Of a DNA stretch of 64,000 nt, positions 8,561 through 16,988 are shown piece by piece. The position numbers and the translations under genes were made by a program. The DNA is from GCA-003244245 sp052390115 (GTDB taxonomy: Bacteria; Actinomycetota; Actinomycetes; Mycobacteriales; Pseudonocardiaceae). Below the pieces are notes generated by a model, which was given only the letters and a program-made list of their open reading frames with translations, had not been told where the DNA came from and did no database searches. Every line of letters begins with the position of its first letter. Positions within the stretch are counted from its first letter, which is position 1. Location of the stretch: contig JBQTHE010000052.1 in NCBI GenBank assembly GCA_052390115.1, positions 1-64,000 of the forward strand. Direction: 5' to 3'.

Positions 8561-8706
8561 CGGGAGTTCGTGCTGGCAGGCGTGCCGCCAGCCCTTGCGA
8601 TTATTTGCGAGGCTCGGGGGGCCATTCCAGCTCGGGGTCGTCGTCGGCGGGCGCTTCAGAGTTCCTTCCATTCCGCTGAAGCTACCGTGATCACGGGAGG
8701 ACGACG

Positions 8707-8921
8707 ATGCGCGCTGACCGGTGGGGCATCATGATGGCCCGGTACCGCTGGCTGGCGATCGGGGCGTGGGTGGCGGTGCTGCTCGCGGCGGTCGCCGCCT
8801 ACCCGGTGCTGCAGGACCGGCTGACCGCTCCCGACTACGGGGTCGACGGGTCCGAGTCCACGCGGGTGGCCGACATCGTGCAGCGCGAGTTCGCCGGGCT
8901 GAGCGCGGAGCAAGACGTGAT
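8707..8921 (+). pseudogene. N-terminal stub of an MMPL transporter
   Basis: The first ~72 codons of a second MMPL-type transporter: MARYRWLAIGAWVAVLLAAVAAYPVLQDRL (first helix), then YGVDGSESTRVADIVQREFAGLSAEQDVI, the usual start of the periplasmic domain. A GGGAGGACGACG ribosome site precedes the ATG. Just after QDVI the similarity stops and the DNA continues as an out-of-frame DUF2254 gene. More than 600 residues are missing, so this is a deletion relic. Confidence 0.75.
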
Positions 8922-9940
8922 CGGTTCAACCAGCTCACGCTGGGCATCTTCGTTGCGACGTTCGTCTATGCGATGGTGGTGCTCCGCTCGGTCCGCGGCG
9001 CCGACGACATCGAAACGTTCGTCCCACAGCTCGGGGTCAATGTCGCGTTCCTGTTCGTGCTGGCCAGCGTGGTGGTCTTCCTGTTCTATATCCACCACAT
9101 CGCCCAGTCCATTCGAGTGGCGACGATCATCGCCTCGATCGGTGCGGACACCCGGGCCCTCATCGAGCGAGCCATCCTCTCGAGCTCGACGAACGGGACA
9201 CCCCCCAGCACCTGCCCGTCGACGGGCAGGTCGGCGCGCCGCGCATCGTCGTCGCCGGACGGCCGGGCATCGTTGTGGCCGTCGACGACGGGATGCTGGC
9301 CCGGCTGGCCGAGGGCAGCGACAGCGTGGTGGAGCTCCTGCGAGCGGTAGGGGAGTTCGTGCCGGCGGGCGCCGCCCTGCTCCGTGTCTACGGCCAGCAC
9401 GCTCCTCCGGATGAGCGGTGGTGCGCGGGAATCATCTTGGGCGAGGAACGCTCTTTGGACCAGGACGTCGGCTTCGGCCTGCGCCAGCTGGTGGACATTG
9501 CCGACCGGGCGCTGTCCCCAGGCGTCAACGACCCCACGACGGCGATCCAGGTCATCGACCAGCTGCACGACCTGCTGCGCCGGCTGGCAGCCCGACCACT
9601 GCCGCCGCTGCGCCGGACGACCAGCGAGGGGCGGTTGGTCGTCTTCGTTCCCACCCCCGACTTCGAGAACTACCTCGTCCTTGCCGTCGATGAGATCGCT
9701 CGCTGGGGTTCCAACGCCGCCAGGGTGCAGAACCGGCTGCGTGGCATGCTCCGCGATCTGCACGGCGCCGCACTGCCCGCGCACCGTGCCGCGATCACAC
9801 GCCAGCTCCTGCGCTGGGACGAACAGCCAGGGCAGGCCAGCGAGCCCGATCTCACCCCCTCGGACGTCGGCCTGCGCCCGAGCCCGGCCTGGGACTCCGG
9901 GCGCGGCTCGCCGAACCCTCGCGATCACTGTCCCATGTAG
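8922..9940 (+). pseudogene. DUF2254 membrane protein, truncated and frameshifted
   Basis: C-terminal two thirds of a DUF2254 protein. The first readable part is RFNQLTLGIFVATFVYAMVVLRSVR followed by the helix VAFLFVLASVVVFLFYIHHIAQSI. Near 9178 a single base appears to be missing (ATCCTCTCGAG where ATCCTCCTCGAG would keep frame). The protein continues in another frame as LDERDTPQHLPVDGQVGAPR to the stop at 9940. The late part (AVDDGMLARLAEGS, LSPGVNDPTTAIQVIDQLHDLL) is well conserved. The N-terminal ~130 residues were lost in the deletion that joined it to the MMPL stub. Its last bases overlap the convergent SpeE gene. Confidence 0.75.
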
Positions 9941-11517
9941 CCCTGCCGCATGTCCTGCACGATCCGGGGCTGGTCGAGCGTGGAAGGGGCCAGTTGCTGC
10001 GGGCTGCGGTCGCGAGGGAACACCGCGGCGGCCGCCAGCACGGCGTCATCGAGGAACCGCAGCTCGGGGGCACTGGGGGAGATTCTCAGTTCGGGCGGCG
10101 CCTGGTGGGCCTGGGCCAGCACGAAGCCCCAGTCGCCGAAGCTCGGCACGTGCACGTGATACGGCGTGACGGCCAGCCCGGCCGAGGCCACCGTCGACAC
10201 CGTCCGCCAGTACGCGGTGGGGGTGGAGTACGGACTGCCGGACTGCACCACCACGAGACCACCGGGGTTCAGTGCGGCGGCCACCAGGCCGTAGAACTCG
10301 GTGGAGTACAGCCGGCCGAGCACAGGGTTGTCCGGGTCGGGCAGGTCCACGATGACCGCGTCGAAACCCTGCGCCGGACGTTCGCGCAGCCAGCGGAACG
10401 CGTCTTCGACCACCAGGCGCACCCGAGGGTCGCGCAGCGAGCCGTCATTGACGCCGGCCAGCCGGGTGTTGGCCAGCTCGATGACCACGGGGTCCAGCTC
10501 CACCTGGACCAGCTCGCGCACCGACGGGTGGCGCAAGACGTCGCGGGCGGCCAGGCCGTCACCCCCACCGAGGATGAGAACCCGCCGAGGATCGCGCGCG
10601 AGCGCCGGGTGGACCAGCGTCTCGGTGTAGCGGTGCTCGTCCAGGCTGGAGAATTGCAGGTCCCCGTCCAGGTACAGGCGGATGTCGCCGTCTCGTTCGG
10701 TCACCACGATCTGCTGGTAGTCCGACTGCTCGGCGGCCACCACCGGATCCGCGTAGAGCCGCTGCCGCGCCGTCACCTCGATATCGGCGGAGCGCACGAT
10801 CAGCACCCCGAGCACGGCGGCGGCGGCCAGCAAGGCCGCGGTCGCCCCGTACCGGGCTGCCCGGCTCAGCTGCCAGCGCAGCAGGAAGGCAGCGACGATC
10901 GCCGCGGCGACCAGGTTCACCATGCCGGTCAGGGCGGCGCCCCGCACCAGCCCGGCCAGCGGCAACAGCACGAACGGCCAGGCGAGCCCACCCGCCAGGG
11001 CACCGGCGTAGTCGGCGGCGTTGAGGTTGGCCAGCACCTTGCCCGAGCTCTGCGCGTCCACCCCGTCGCGGCCGGACTGCAGCAACGTCATCAGCAGCGG
11101 CACCTCGGCCCCGACCAGGATCCCGAGCACCGCGGTCGCCGCCACCAGCACCGAGGCGCTGGTGCCGTAGAAGGAGAACGTCACATACAGCGTCACCGCG
11201 CTGAGCCCACCGGTGATGCCGAGCAGGATCTCGACCGCGACGAACGCGGTGGCAGCGTGCGAGAGGAAGGGCTTGGCGAGCAGCGCGCCGGCCCCCAGCG
11301 CCGCGACGTAGCCGGCCACAATGAGCGAGGTCTGGGTGATGCCGCCACCGGTGAGGCTGACCGACAGCGTCAGCAGGACGAGCTCGTAGATCAGCCCGCA
11401 CGCCGCGCACGCCGCGACGGCGGCCAGCAGCAGCGCCCGCGAGCGGCGGCCGCGCACGGCCTCCGCCACCCGGGGGGTGGACTTAACCGTCGGCTCGCTC
11501 ATCGGATCAGGACCCAT
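9925..11517 (-). CDS. speE: Membrane-anchored polyamine aminopropyltransferase (SpeE-like)
   Basis: A 530-aa fusion of an N-terminal bundle of about seven helices (residues ~30-240) with a spermidine-synthase-like methyltransferase fold. The catalytic half includes SDYQQIVVTERDGDIRLYLDGDLQFSS, then the nucleotide loop RVLILGGGDGLAARDVL, VQVELDPVVIELA, and FDAVIVDLPDPDNP. Cytosolic SpeE enzymes transfer aminopropyl from decarboxylated SAM to putrescine; this membrane-fused type is common in actinobacteria. It is the last gene of a five-gene operon, starting 3 nt after the DUF350 stop. An internal ATG at 11502 is an alternative start. Confidence 0.85.
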   Translation of the reverse strand: MGPDPMSEPTVKSTPRVAEAVRGRRSRALLLAAVAACAACGLIYELVLLTLSVSLTGGGITQTSLIVAGYVAALGAGALLAKPFLSHAATAFVAVEILLGITGGLSAVTLYVTFSFYGTSASVLVAATAVLGILVGAEVPLLMTLLQSGRDGVDAQSSGKVLANLNAADYAGALAGGLAWPFVLLPLAGLVRGAALTGMVNLVAAAIVAAFLLRWQLSRAARYGATAALLAAAAVLGVLIVRSADIEVTARQRLYADPVVAAEQSDYQQIVVTERDGDIRLYLDGDLQFSSLDEHRYTETLVHPALARDPRRVLILGGGDGLAARDVLRHPSVRELVQVELDPVVIELANTRLAGVNDGSLRDPRVRLVVEDAFRWLRERPAQGFDAVIVDLPDPDNPVLGRLYSTEFYGLVAAALNPGGLVVVQSGSPYSTPTAYWRTVSTVASAGLAVTPYHVHVPSFGDWGFVLAQAHQAPPELRISPSAPELRFLDDAVLAAAAVFPRDRSPQQLAPSTLDQPRIVQDMRQGYMGQ

Positions 11518-11520
11518 GCG

Positions 11521-11985
11521 TCAGGACAGCGCGGCGGCGTTCACCGCACCGATCGCCAGCAGGCTGATCCCGACCGCCCAGGCCGCCCCGCTCATTCGGG
11601 GTTCGTTCACCAGGTTGCGCAGGTGACCAGGCACGAACACGTCGAGCAACCGCAGCGCGACGGCTTGCAGCACCACTCCCAGCAGCCCGTACACGGCCGA
11701 GTCGACCAGGCCCTGCCCGAGGCTGTCGGCGCTCGTGGTGATCGCGGTCACGACGATGATCGCCAAGGCCAGGTGGTTCGCGCCGAGCAGGATCGCGGCG
11801 TTCGGGTTGCGGTCGGTATACACCTGCGTGCGCAGGTTCCCGGGGGTGATGAGGTCGAGGGCGAGAAAACCCAGGCCCAGTACGCCGAAGCCGATGACGA
11901 AGTAGAGCAGGGTCGCGACCACTCCCTGGCTGAGCAGATCGCCCGAGACCGACCCGAACTCCAGGGCGTGGGGCGTGGTAGTCAC
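11521..11985 (-). CDS. DUF350 inner-membrane protein
   Basis: A 154-aa protein with four predicted helices in two similar pairs: VVATLLYFVIGFGVLGLGFLALDLITPG, NHLALAIIVVTAITTSADSLG, GLVDSAVYGLLGVVLQAVALRLLDVFVPG and AWAVGISLLAIGAVNAAALS. The LITPGNLRTQV…NPNAAILLGAN stretch is diagnostic of DUF350. Function is unknown. Its tight grouping with SpeE, DUF4247, DUF2617 and DUF4178 is conserved in actinobacteria and suggests one membrane-associated process. Confidence 0.85.
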   Translation of the reverse strand: MTTTPHALEFGSVSGDLLSQGVVATLLYFVIGFGVLGLGFLALDLITPGNLRTQVYTDRNPNAAILLGANHLALAIIVVTAITTSADSLGQGLVDSAVYGLLGVVLQAVALRLLDVFVPGHLRNLVNEPRMSGAAWAVGISLLAIGAVNAAALS

Positions 11986-12018
11986 GTGCTTGTCCTCCTG
12001 GTCGTCGGCTGGCGGGGA

Positions 12019-12423
12019 TCATTTCACGCCTCCGGGGCCGCTGCTGCCGGATCCGGCGGCGGGTGAGCCGGGACGGAAGCCCGGGCCGAGGAACGCGAAG
12101 AAGCCGCCGCGGTAGCGGCTGTCGAGATCCTCGACGCGGACGGTGCTGCCACCGGGCGCAGCGCTGACACTGACGATGTCGTCGTCGTAACGCAGGTACT
12201 CCGAGCCGCCGTCGGCCTGGCGTGCCGCCGGGTTCACCGCGCCGACGATCCTTGCTGTCGTTGGCCCCACGGGATCGTTGGAGCGGTAGGTGGCGGTGTC
12301 ACCGCTGCGGTTCTGCAGCACGTAGGTGTTCTGGACGAAGTTCCGGACGTCGTTCCCGGCACTACAGCCGGTGAGCACCAGGGCGGTCGCCAGCAGCGAC
12401 GTGGCCACAGACCGCGCTCTCAC
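12019..12423 (-). CDS. DUF4247 lipoprotein
   Basis: A 134-aa exported lipoprotein. The GTG start at 12423 overlaps the stop of the DUF2617 gene (GTGA). It gives the signal peptide VRARSVATSLLATALVLTGC, whose lipobox LTGC places the acylated Cys at about residue 20. The mature part includes NDVRNFVQNTYVLQNRSGD and YLRYDDDIVSVSA, as in DUF4247 proteins. The C-terminus is Gly/Ser/Pro rich. Function is unknown, with a probable outer-leaflet location. It sits in the middle of the five-gene operon. Confidence 0.75.
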   Translation of the reverse strand: MRARSVATSLLATALVLTGCSAGNDVRNFVQNTYVLQNRSGDTATYRSNDPVGPTTARIVGAVNPAARQADGGSEYLRYDDDIVSVSAAPGGSTVRVEDLDSRYRGGFFAFLGPGFRPGSPAAGSGSSGPGGVK

Positions 12424-12932
12424 CGGGGCGTCCACCTGCTTCGCGTCATCACGACAGAGCTTGTCACCCCGCCGGGGTAAAGATGCCAGCTCTCCCAGGT
12501 CCAGCCACCGGCGGGCAGCGCGCCAGCCGTCATCGCGGTCATCGCGCTGCCGTTGCCGGGGAAGGTCCCGCACAGCCACCAGTCGCTGCGCTCGGCAAGA
12601 CCGCGCAACCTCGCTGCGGTCTCCGCCAGCTCGGCGCCTGGTACCTCCCTGGTGACGGTGGCCAGTTGGTAGCTCCCCAGTTGCGCGCGTTGCGGCAACT
12701 CCTGGCCGCCGGCACCGACGGCGTCGCACGACACCTGCTCGGTGAGGTGGTGGCCGGGCAACGTCGCGGTGACGACGTGCGACGCCCCCAGCACCCCGAG
12801 GGTGAGCAGACCGCCGCGACCGTCGCGAAGGCTGATCTCGGCCAGCGCAGCGGGGGCCGGCGCGTACAGGAGCAGGCCGAGTCCGTCGGGGGCCACGTCG
12901 CGCGGCTGCACGTCAAGCAGGTGCACGCTCAT
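12420..12932 (-). CDS. DUF2617 family protein
   Basis: A 170-aa soluble protein beginning MSVHLLDVQPRDVAPDGLGL, matching DUF2617. The C-terminal half has SDWWLCGTFPGNGSAMTAMTA and WTWESWHLYPGG, typical of the family. No catalytic residues are known. It overlaps DUF4178 upstream and DUF4247 downstream by 4 nt each, so the genes are translated as a coupled set. Confidence 0.8.
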   Translation of the reverse strand: MSVHLLDVQPRDVAPDGLGLLLYAPAPAALAEISLRDGRGGLLTLGVLGASHVVTATLPGHHLTEQVSCDAVGAGGQELPQRAQLGSYQLATVTREVPGAELAETAARLRGLAERSDWWLCGTFPGNGSAMTAMTAGALPAGGWTWESWHLYPGGVTSSVVMTRSRWTPR

Positions 12933-13534
12933 GCTTCGGGCGCCGCGTGGTAGACGGTCAGCTCGCCCCGTGAGATCGACCGGCCGGTGGAGACCTCCCA
13001 GGACTGCGTCGGCGCCCAGCGCTCGAACGAGATCATGCCGGTGCCGTCGGATGTCGCGTAGTCGGCGTAGTCGGCCGACCCGCTCGGCGGTGTGCCGGTG
13101 GTGCCTTCTGCGGTGTAGGACGCCCTGCCGCGCTCGATCTGCCGGTGCACCCTGTCGTCGAGGATCACCTCACCGTCCGGGGTCAGGCCGGTGCCCTCGC
13201 GCCGCATCCACAGCGTCATCTCCAGCTCGCCCTCGTCGTCCTCGACGGTGAGCCAACGGCGCCCGGTGGAGCCGTCCAGCAGGTGCTCTTGCCAGGTGGT
13301 GCCGCCCTCCTCGAGGAAGATGGTGCCGCGCACCACGTGGTCGATCCCGGCGTAGACGATGACGTCGCCCACGCCGATCTTGTGCGGGTCGTAGACGTCC
13401 GGCTGGTTCGCGAGCGGGTCCACCCGGCCGGACGCGGAGGGTTTTGAGGACTTCGCCGACGATCGGGACCGCAGCACGAAGACGATCACGCCGACGATCA
13501 CGGCGAGCAGAATGATGACGAGCAGTACTTCCAT
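12929..13534 (-). CDS. DUF4178 membrane-anchored protein
   Basis: 201 aa. One N-terminal helix (MEVLLVIILLAVIVGVIVFV) is followed by a basic linker and a DUF4178 domain: HKIGVGDVIVYAGIDHVVRGT, WQEHLLDGSTGRRWLTVEDDEGELEMTLW, then ISFERWAPTQSWEVSTGR. First gene of the operon. The ATG at 13534 follows an AGGAGA ribosome site; this frame stays open far upstream but only this start gives a family-like protein. The antiporter gene is divergent, leaving about 126 bp for promoters of both. Confidence 0.85.
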   Translation of the reverse strand: MEVLLVIILLAVIVGVIVFVLRSRSSAKSSKPSASGRVDPLANQPDVYDPHKIGVGDVIVYAGIDHVVRGTIFLEEGGTTWQEHLLDGSTGRRWLTVEDDEGELEMTLWMRREGTGLTPDGEVILDDRVHRQIERGRASYTAEGTTGTPPSGSADYADYATSDGTGMISFERWAPTQSWEVSTGRSISRGELTVYHAAPEA

Positions 13535-13660
13535 CGGGCGTCTCCTGGAGACGTGTGAACGGACAAACCGACGGTATCGTGCTCCACGGCACCGTTGCAG
13601 ATTCGAGCTCCCAGCAACGACGGTCTCGCCGGGCCGGGACCGCCACGGAGGAGGGGGACG

Positions 13661-14992
13661 TTGGCCGACGAGCAGCGGAGGTTTCCGGCCCAGTTCCCGC
13701 TCGCGGTGGCGGTCGCGCTGCCCGGCGCATACCTGGGTGCCGCTGCCTACCTGGGCTGGCCGCACCCGGAGCTGGCCGCGCCGCTGGCCGCGCTGGTGTT
13801 CGGCATCGCGATCATCGGCGCGGCGTTCGTGCTGTCCTGGGCCGCTGAGGCCGCGCAGGTGGACATCAGTGCCGGGTTGGCGATCGCGCTGCTGGCGTTG
13901 CTGGCGGTGCTGCCGGAGTACGCGGTGGACTTCGTGTTCACCTATCAGGCCGGCCAGGTCTACGAGGCCACCGGGGCGTGCGTGGCTGGGCCGGATGGTG
14001 CCAACCCGTGCTCGTTGGCGCTGGCGAACATGACCGGCGCGAACCGGATACTGGTGGGGGTCGGCTGGCCGCTGGTGGTGCTGGTGGCCACTATCGCGGC
14101 GCTGCGGTGGCGGCGCACCGGCGGCCAGGACAGCCCGTCCGCGCATCCGGGCCGGGTCGATCTGGCGCCGACGATGTCGGCCGAGGTGGTGTTCCTCGGC
14201 ATCGCCACCCTGTACTCGCTGACCCTGCCGCTGCGCACCACGCTGACCATGGTGGACGCCGCAGTGCTCGTCGCGATCTTCGCCTGCTACGGCTGGCGGT
14301 TGTCCAAGGCGCCTGCCGAGGCTCCGGACCTGGCCGGAGTGTCGCAGTGGGTGGGCCGCAAGCCGCGCAAGCGGCGACGCGGACTCGTGATCTCCATGTT
14401 CGTTCTGGCCGGGCTGTTCATCCTGTGCACCGCCGAGCATTTCGCCGAAGGGCTGGTCGCCACCGGCGGGCAGCTCGGCATCGATGAGTTCCTGCTGGTG
14501 CAGTGGGTGGCGCCGCTGGCCAGCGAGTCCCCCGAGCTGATCGTGGCCTGCCTGTACGCGGTGCGGCTCAAGGCCTCGCACTCGCTGGGCACGCTGCTGT
14601 CCAGCAAGGTCAACCAGTGGACGCTGCTGGTCGGGACGATCCCGATCGTGTTCGCGCTGTCGGCGAGCACCACCGATGGGCTGCCGATCGACACCAATCA
14701 GCGCTTCGAGCTGCTGATCACCGCGGCGCAGTCGCTGTTCGCGGTGAGCATCCTGGTCAACCTCGGCCTGACCTTCTCCGGTGCGGTCACGCTGTTCGTG
14801 CTGTTCTCGGCGCAGTTCCTGGCCAGCATCACCATGTCCGCCGAGACCAACCGCCTCGTGATCATTGTGATATCGATCCTGTACGGGTTGCTGGCGATCG
14901 GCCAGTTCGCCCGCCGCTGGCGCGACACCCGGCGAATAGTTCGCAACGGGCTGGCGACGCCCTTCACCGAGTTGGCGGATACCAAGCGCTGA
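13661..14992 (+). CDS. Sodium/calcium exchanger-family antiporter
   Basis: About 443 aa with ten or more helices, of the CaCA superfamily. The two alpha-repeat signatures can be seen as LLALLAVLPEYAVDFVFTYQAG in the first half and VQWVAPLASESPELIVACLYA in the second. They carry the acidic residues that bind Ca2+ or other cations. It exchanges cations against Na+ or H+ across the inner membrane. The TTG at 13661 was chosen because a strong GGAGGAGGGGG ribosome site precedes it; a TTG at 13595 lacks one. It is divergent from the DUF4178 operon. Confidence 0.82.
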   Translation: MADEQRRFPAQFPLAVAVALPGAYLGAAAYLGWPHPELAAPLAALVFGIAIIGAAFVLSWAAEAAQVDISAGLAIALLALLAVLPEYAVDFVFTYQAGQVYEATGACVAGPDGANPCSLALANMTGANRILVGVGWPLVVLVATIAALRWRRTGGQDSPSAHPGRVDLAPTMSAEVVFLGIATLYSLTLPLRTTLTMVDAAVLVAIFACYGWRLSKAPAEAPDLAGVSQWVGRKPRKRRRGLVISMFVLAGLFILCTAEHFAEGLVATGGQLGIDEFLLVQWVAPLASESPELIVACLYAVRLKASHSLGTLLSSKVNQWTLLVGTIPIVFALSASTTDGLPIDTNQRFELLITAAQSLFAVSILVNLGLTFSGAVTLFVLFSAQFLASITMSAETNRLVIIVISILYGLLAIGQFARRWRDTRRIVRNGLATPFTELADTKR

Positions 14993-14999
14993 ATGAACA

Positions 15000-15261
15000 A
15001 GTGCTTGCCCCCAAAGCTGAAGATCCCGAAGAGCCAGCCGATCAGAGCGCCGACGGCGGCCCCGAACAGCGCGGTACTCGTTGCGGCCTTCAGGTACCCC
15101 CGCCGACCGGTGACCTGCTCCACGAACCTGAGGTCCGCGCCGATGATCGCGACACGATCGACCGGGAACCTGTTGTCGGAGAGGAAGTCGACGGCGCGCT
15201 CGGCTTCGGCGTAATCCGGGTAGGAACCGATGATCTGCCTTGGCATCGCTTCGGGCTGCAT
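15000..15261 (-). pseudogene. Truncated general-stress-protein-17M-like gene
   Basis: The first ~87 codons of a stress-protein 17M-like membrane protein: PRQIIGSYPDYAEAERAVDFLSDNRFPVDRVAIIGADLRF, then the first glycine-rich helix TALFGAAVGALIGWLFGIF. The second helix, linker and C-terminal domain are absent. The frame instead runs into the antisense of the antiporter's 3' end. A hexanucleotide repeat lies 17 nt upstream of the ATG. A deletion that brought the antiporter close is the likely cause. Confidence 0.65.
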
Positions 15262-15277
15262 GCGGGCCTCCAATAGT

Positions 15278-15307
15278 GTCTTCGTCTTCGTCTTCGTCTT
15301 CGTCTTC
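15278..15307. repeat. Hexanucleotide tandem repeat
   Basis: Five perfect tandem copies of GTCTTC on the plus strand (GAAGAC on the minus strand), with degenerate copies beyond. It sits just upstream of the truncated stress-protein start. Units of six change spacing, not frame, so it could tune promoter spacing. Confidence 0.8.
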
Positions 15308-15480
15308 GTCGTTGTCTTTGCAGCCGATGCCCCTTCTTGCGAAGCGCCAAACACGCCGAGCCAGCGACCTAACATCGGCCACACACCACACGTTGCACTA
15401 CGAGACCATGGCCTCACCGTGCGCAACGATGGTGCCGACTGGGACGGTGAGGCGGGCCGGGATTCGTCGTGCTGGATTAA

Positions 15481-15830
15481 CTAGTGGTCGCGGCCGAGGA
15501 GGATATGGGGGTATCCCCGGTTAACGGTCTCACCCAGTTCCACGCTCAATGATCCGATGAATGCCACGAGCTGGTTGGTGGCGTCGTCAACGTCTACGGC
15601 GTCGCCTTTGAACTCGAATTCCACGAAGTCCCCGGCGCCCGTCACATGGTCGAACACGATTTCGACGGTGGGTAGGCGCCATTCTTCGCGGGTTTTGTCC
15701 ACGGTGACTAGCGGCGTGAAGCCGAGGGCTTCGAACATGCGGCGGATGACTTCGGGGTCGTCAATCCGCGTTTCGTATTCGTCGGCGTGGGTTTTGGTGA
15801 TGGCGTCGACCGGGTGCCAGACTTCTTGGT
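15481..15830 (-). pseudogene. CYTH-domain protein, C-terminal fragment cut by IS30
   Basis: The fragment reads KTHADEYETRIDDPEVIRRM, then LGFTPLVTVDKTREEWRLPTVEIVFDHVTG and FVEFEFKGDA, ending LLGRDH. This is the second half of a class IV adenylate cyclase / thiamine-triphosphatase (CYTH) fold, with the usual alternating acidic and basic strand residues. The N-terminal ExExK metal-binding strand is missing. The IS30 end lies exactly where the similarity stops, and no N-terminal part could be found on the other side of the IS. Confidence 0.7.
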
Positions 15831-16927
15831 GTCAAGTAGTGGACGCACCACCAGCTTCAAGCAGCCTCGATAAGGAAAGTGTTGAGGACTTCGGTCGGTT
15901 TCTTCCAGTTGAGTGTCTGTCGTGGACGGTTGTTGAGTTCGTCGGCGACGGCGTCGAGTTCGGCCTGCGTGTAGCCTGACAGGTCGGTTCCTTTGGGGAA
16001 GTACTGGCGTAGGAGCCCGTTGGTGTTCTCGTTGCTACCCCGTTGCCAGGGTGAGTGCGGATCGCAGAAATAGACGTCGATTCCGGTCTTGACGGTGAAG
16101 TTCGCGTGGTCGGCCATCTCTTTACCCTGGTCCCAGGTTACACTGTTGCGGAGGAATTCGGGAAGGTGCTCCATTTTCTGAGCCACGAGGACCGAGACGC
16201 GCTGGGCGGTCCGGTCGTAGGGAATCTTCACGAGCATGGTAAATCGGCTGGTACGCTCGACCAGGGTAGCGATCTGAGACTTGCCGCCCTTGCCGATGAT
16301 CAGATCGCCCTCCCAGAAACCGGGAACCGCGCGATCCTCGGCCTCGACCGGACGTTCGCTGATGTTGATCATGTCTCGGATCTTTCCCCTGGCCACGGTC
16401 GTCCGTGACCTGTTGACCCGGCGCGTGCGGCCCTGCCGCAGGGAGATCTTGAGCTGGGTCCGCAACTCACCTCGCGCCTGCAGGTACAGGGACTCGTAAA
16501 TCGTCTCGTGGGACACACGCATAGTGTCGTCGTCGGGAAAGTCCTCGCGCAACCGCTTGCTGATCTGCTTGGGCGACCACTTCTGCTCCAGGCCAGAGTT
16601 CACCGCGTCATGCAACGCTGTGTTCTTCTCCAGCAATCGCGGTTTTGGGCGCGCACGGTTCTCGTCAGCTCGCCGCTGGGCGGGTATCACTCGGTACGCC
16701 GATCGGCCACCATTCCGCTCGACCTCACGTGATACCACAGTATGGTCCCGCTTCAGCAGTCGCCCGAGCGACCGGAAAGAACGGCCGGCGGCAAGTTCCC
16801 GAGAGATAACTTCCCGCTCCTCGGCAACGATTTCCGTACCCTGCACTGACGATGACTCCTTCTGTTTGCTGACTGGGCGAGCAATAGGGTATCATTCCCG
16901 GTGGTGCGTTCACCCTATGACACCAAG
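15825..16927 (-). mobile_element. IS30-family insertion sequence
   Basis: A 1103-bp element with terminal inverted repeats at 15825-15852 and 16900-16927 that match at 23 of 28 positions (both begin CTTGGTGTCA and end ACGCACCACC when read inward). One transposase gene fills it on the minus strand. No clear direct target duplication was seen at the ends. It interrupts a CYTH gene. Confidence 0.88.
15857..16846 (-). CDS. IS30-family transposase
   Basis: A 329-aa DDE transposase. The N-terminal helix-turn-helix includes REVISRELAAGRSFRSLGRLLKRDHTVVSREVERNGG, the IS30 DNA-binding pattern. The catalytic triad is visible as PGFWEGDLIIG (Asp), NSVTWDQGKEM (Asp) and SNENTNGLLRQYFPKG (Glu). The length is typical and no stop or frameshift interrupts it, so it is probably still active. 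It cuts and joins the terminal repeats listed with the IS. Confidence 0.92.
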   Translation of the reverse strand: MQGTEIVAEEREVISRELAAGRSFRSLGRLLKRDHTVVSREVERNGGRSAYRVIPAQRRADENRARPKPRLLEKNTALHDAVNSGLEQKWSPKQISKRLREDFPDDDTMRVSHETIYESLYLQARGELRTQLKISLRQGRTRRVNRSRTTVARGKIRDMINISERPVEAEDRAVPGFWEGDLIIGKGGKSQIATLVERTSRFTMLVKIPYDRTAQRVSVLVAQKMEHLPEFLRNSVTWDQGKEMADHANFTVKTGIDVYFCDPHSPWQRGSNENTNGLLRQYFPKGTDLSGYTQAELDAVADELNNRPRQTLNWKKPTEVLNTFLIEAA

Positions 16928-16988
16928 AGGTTAAATCGGAGTTTGAGAGCCTTCAGCGCTCCTACCGGGTCTGATGTTGGAGCTAGTC

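Noticed and set aside
12929..15391. A continuous 820-codon minus-strand frame
   Set aside because: Only the last ~200 codons are the DUF4178 protein; the rest is antisense to the antiporter and not coding.
15825..16927. Target-site duplication of IS30
   Set aside because: No clear direct repeat of 2-3 bp could be assigned given the uncertainty of the exact ends.
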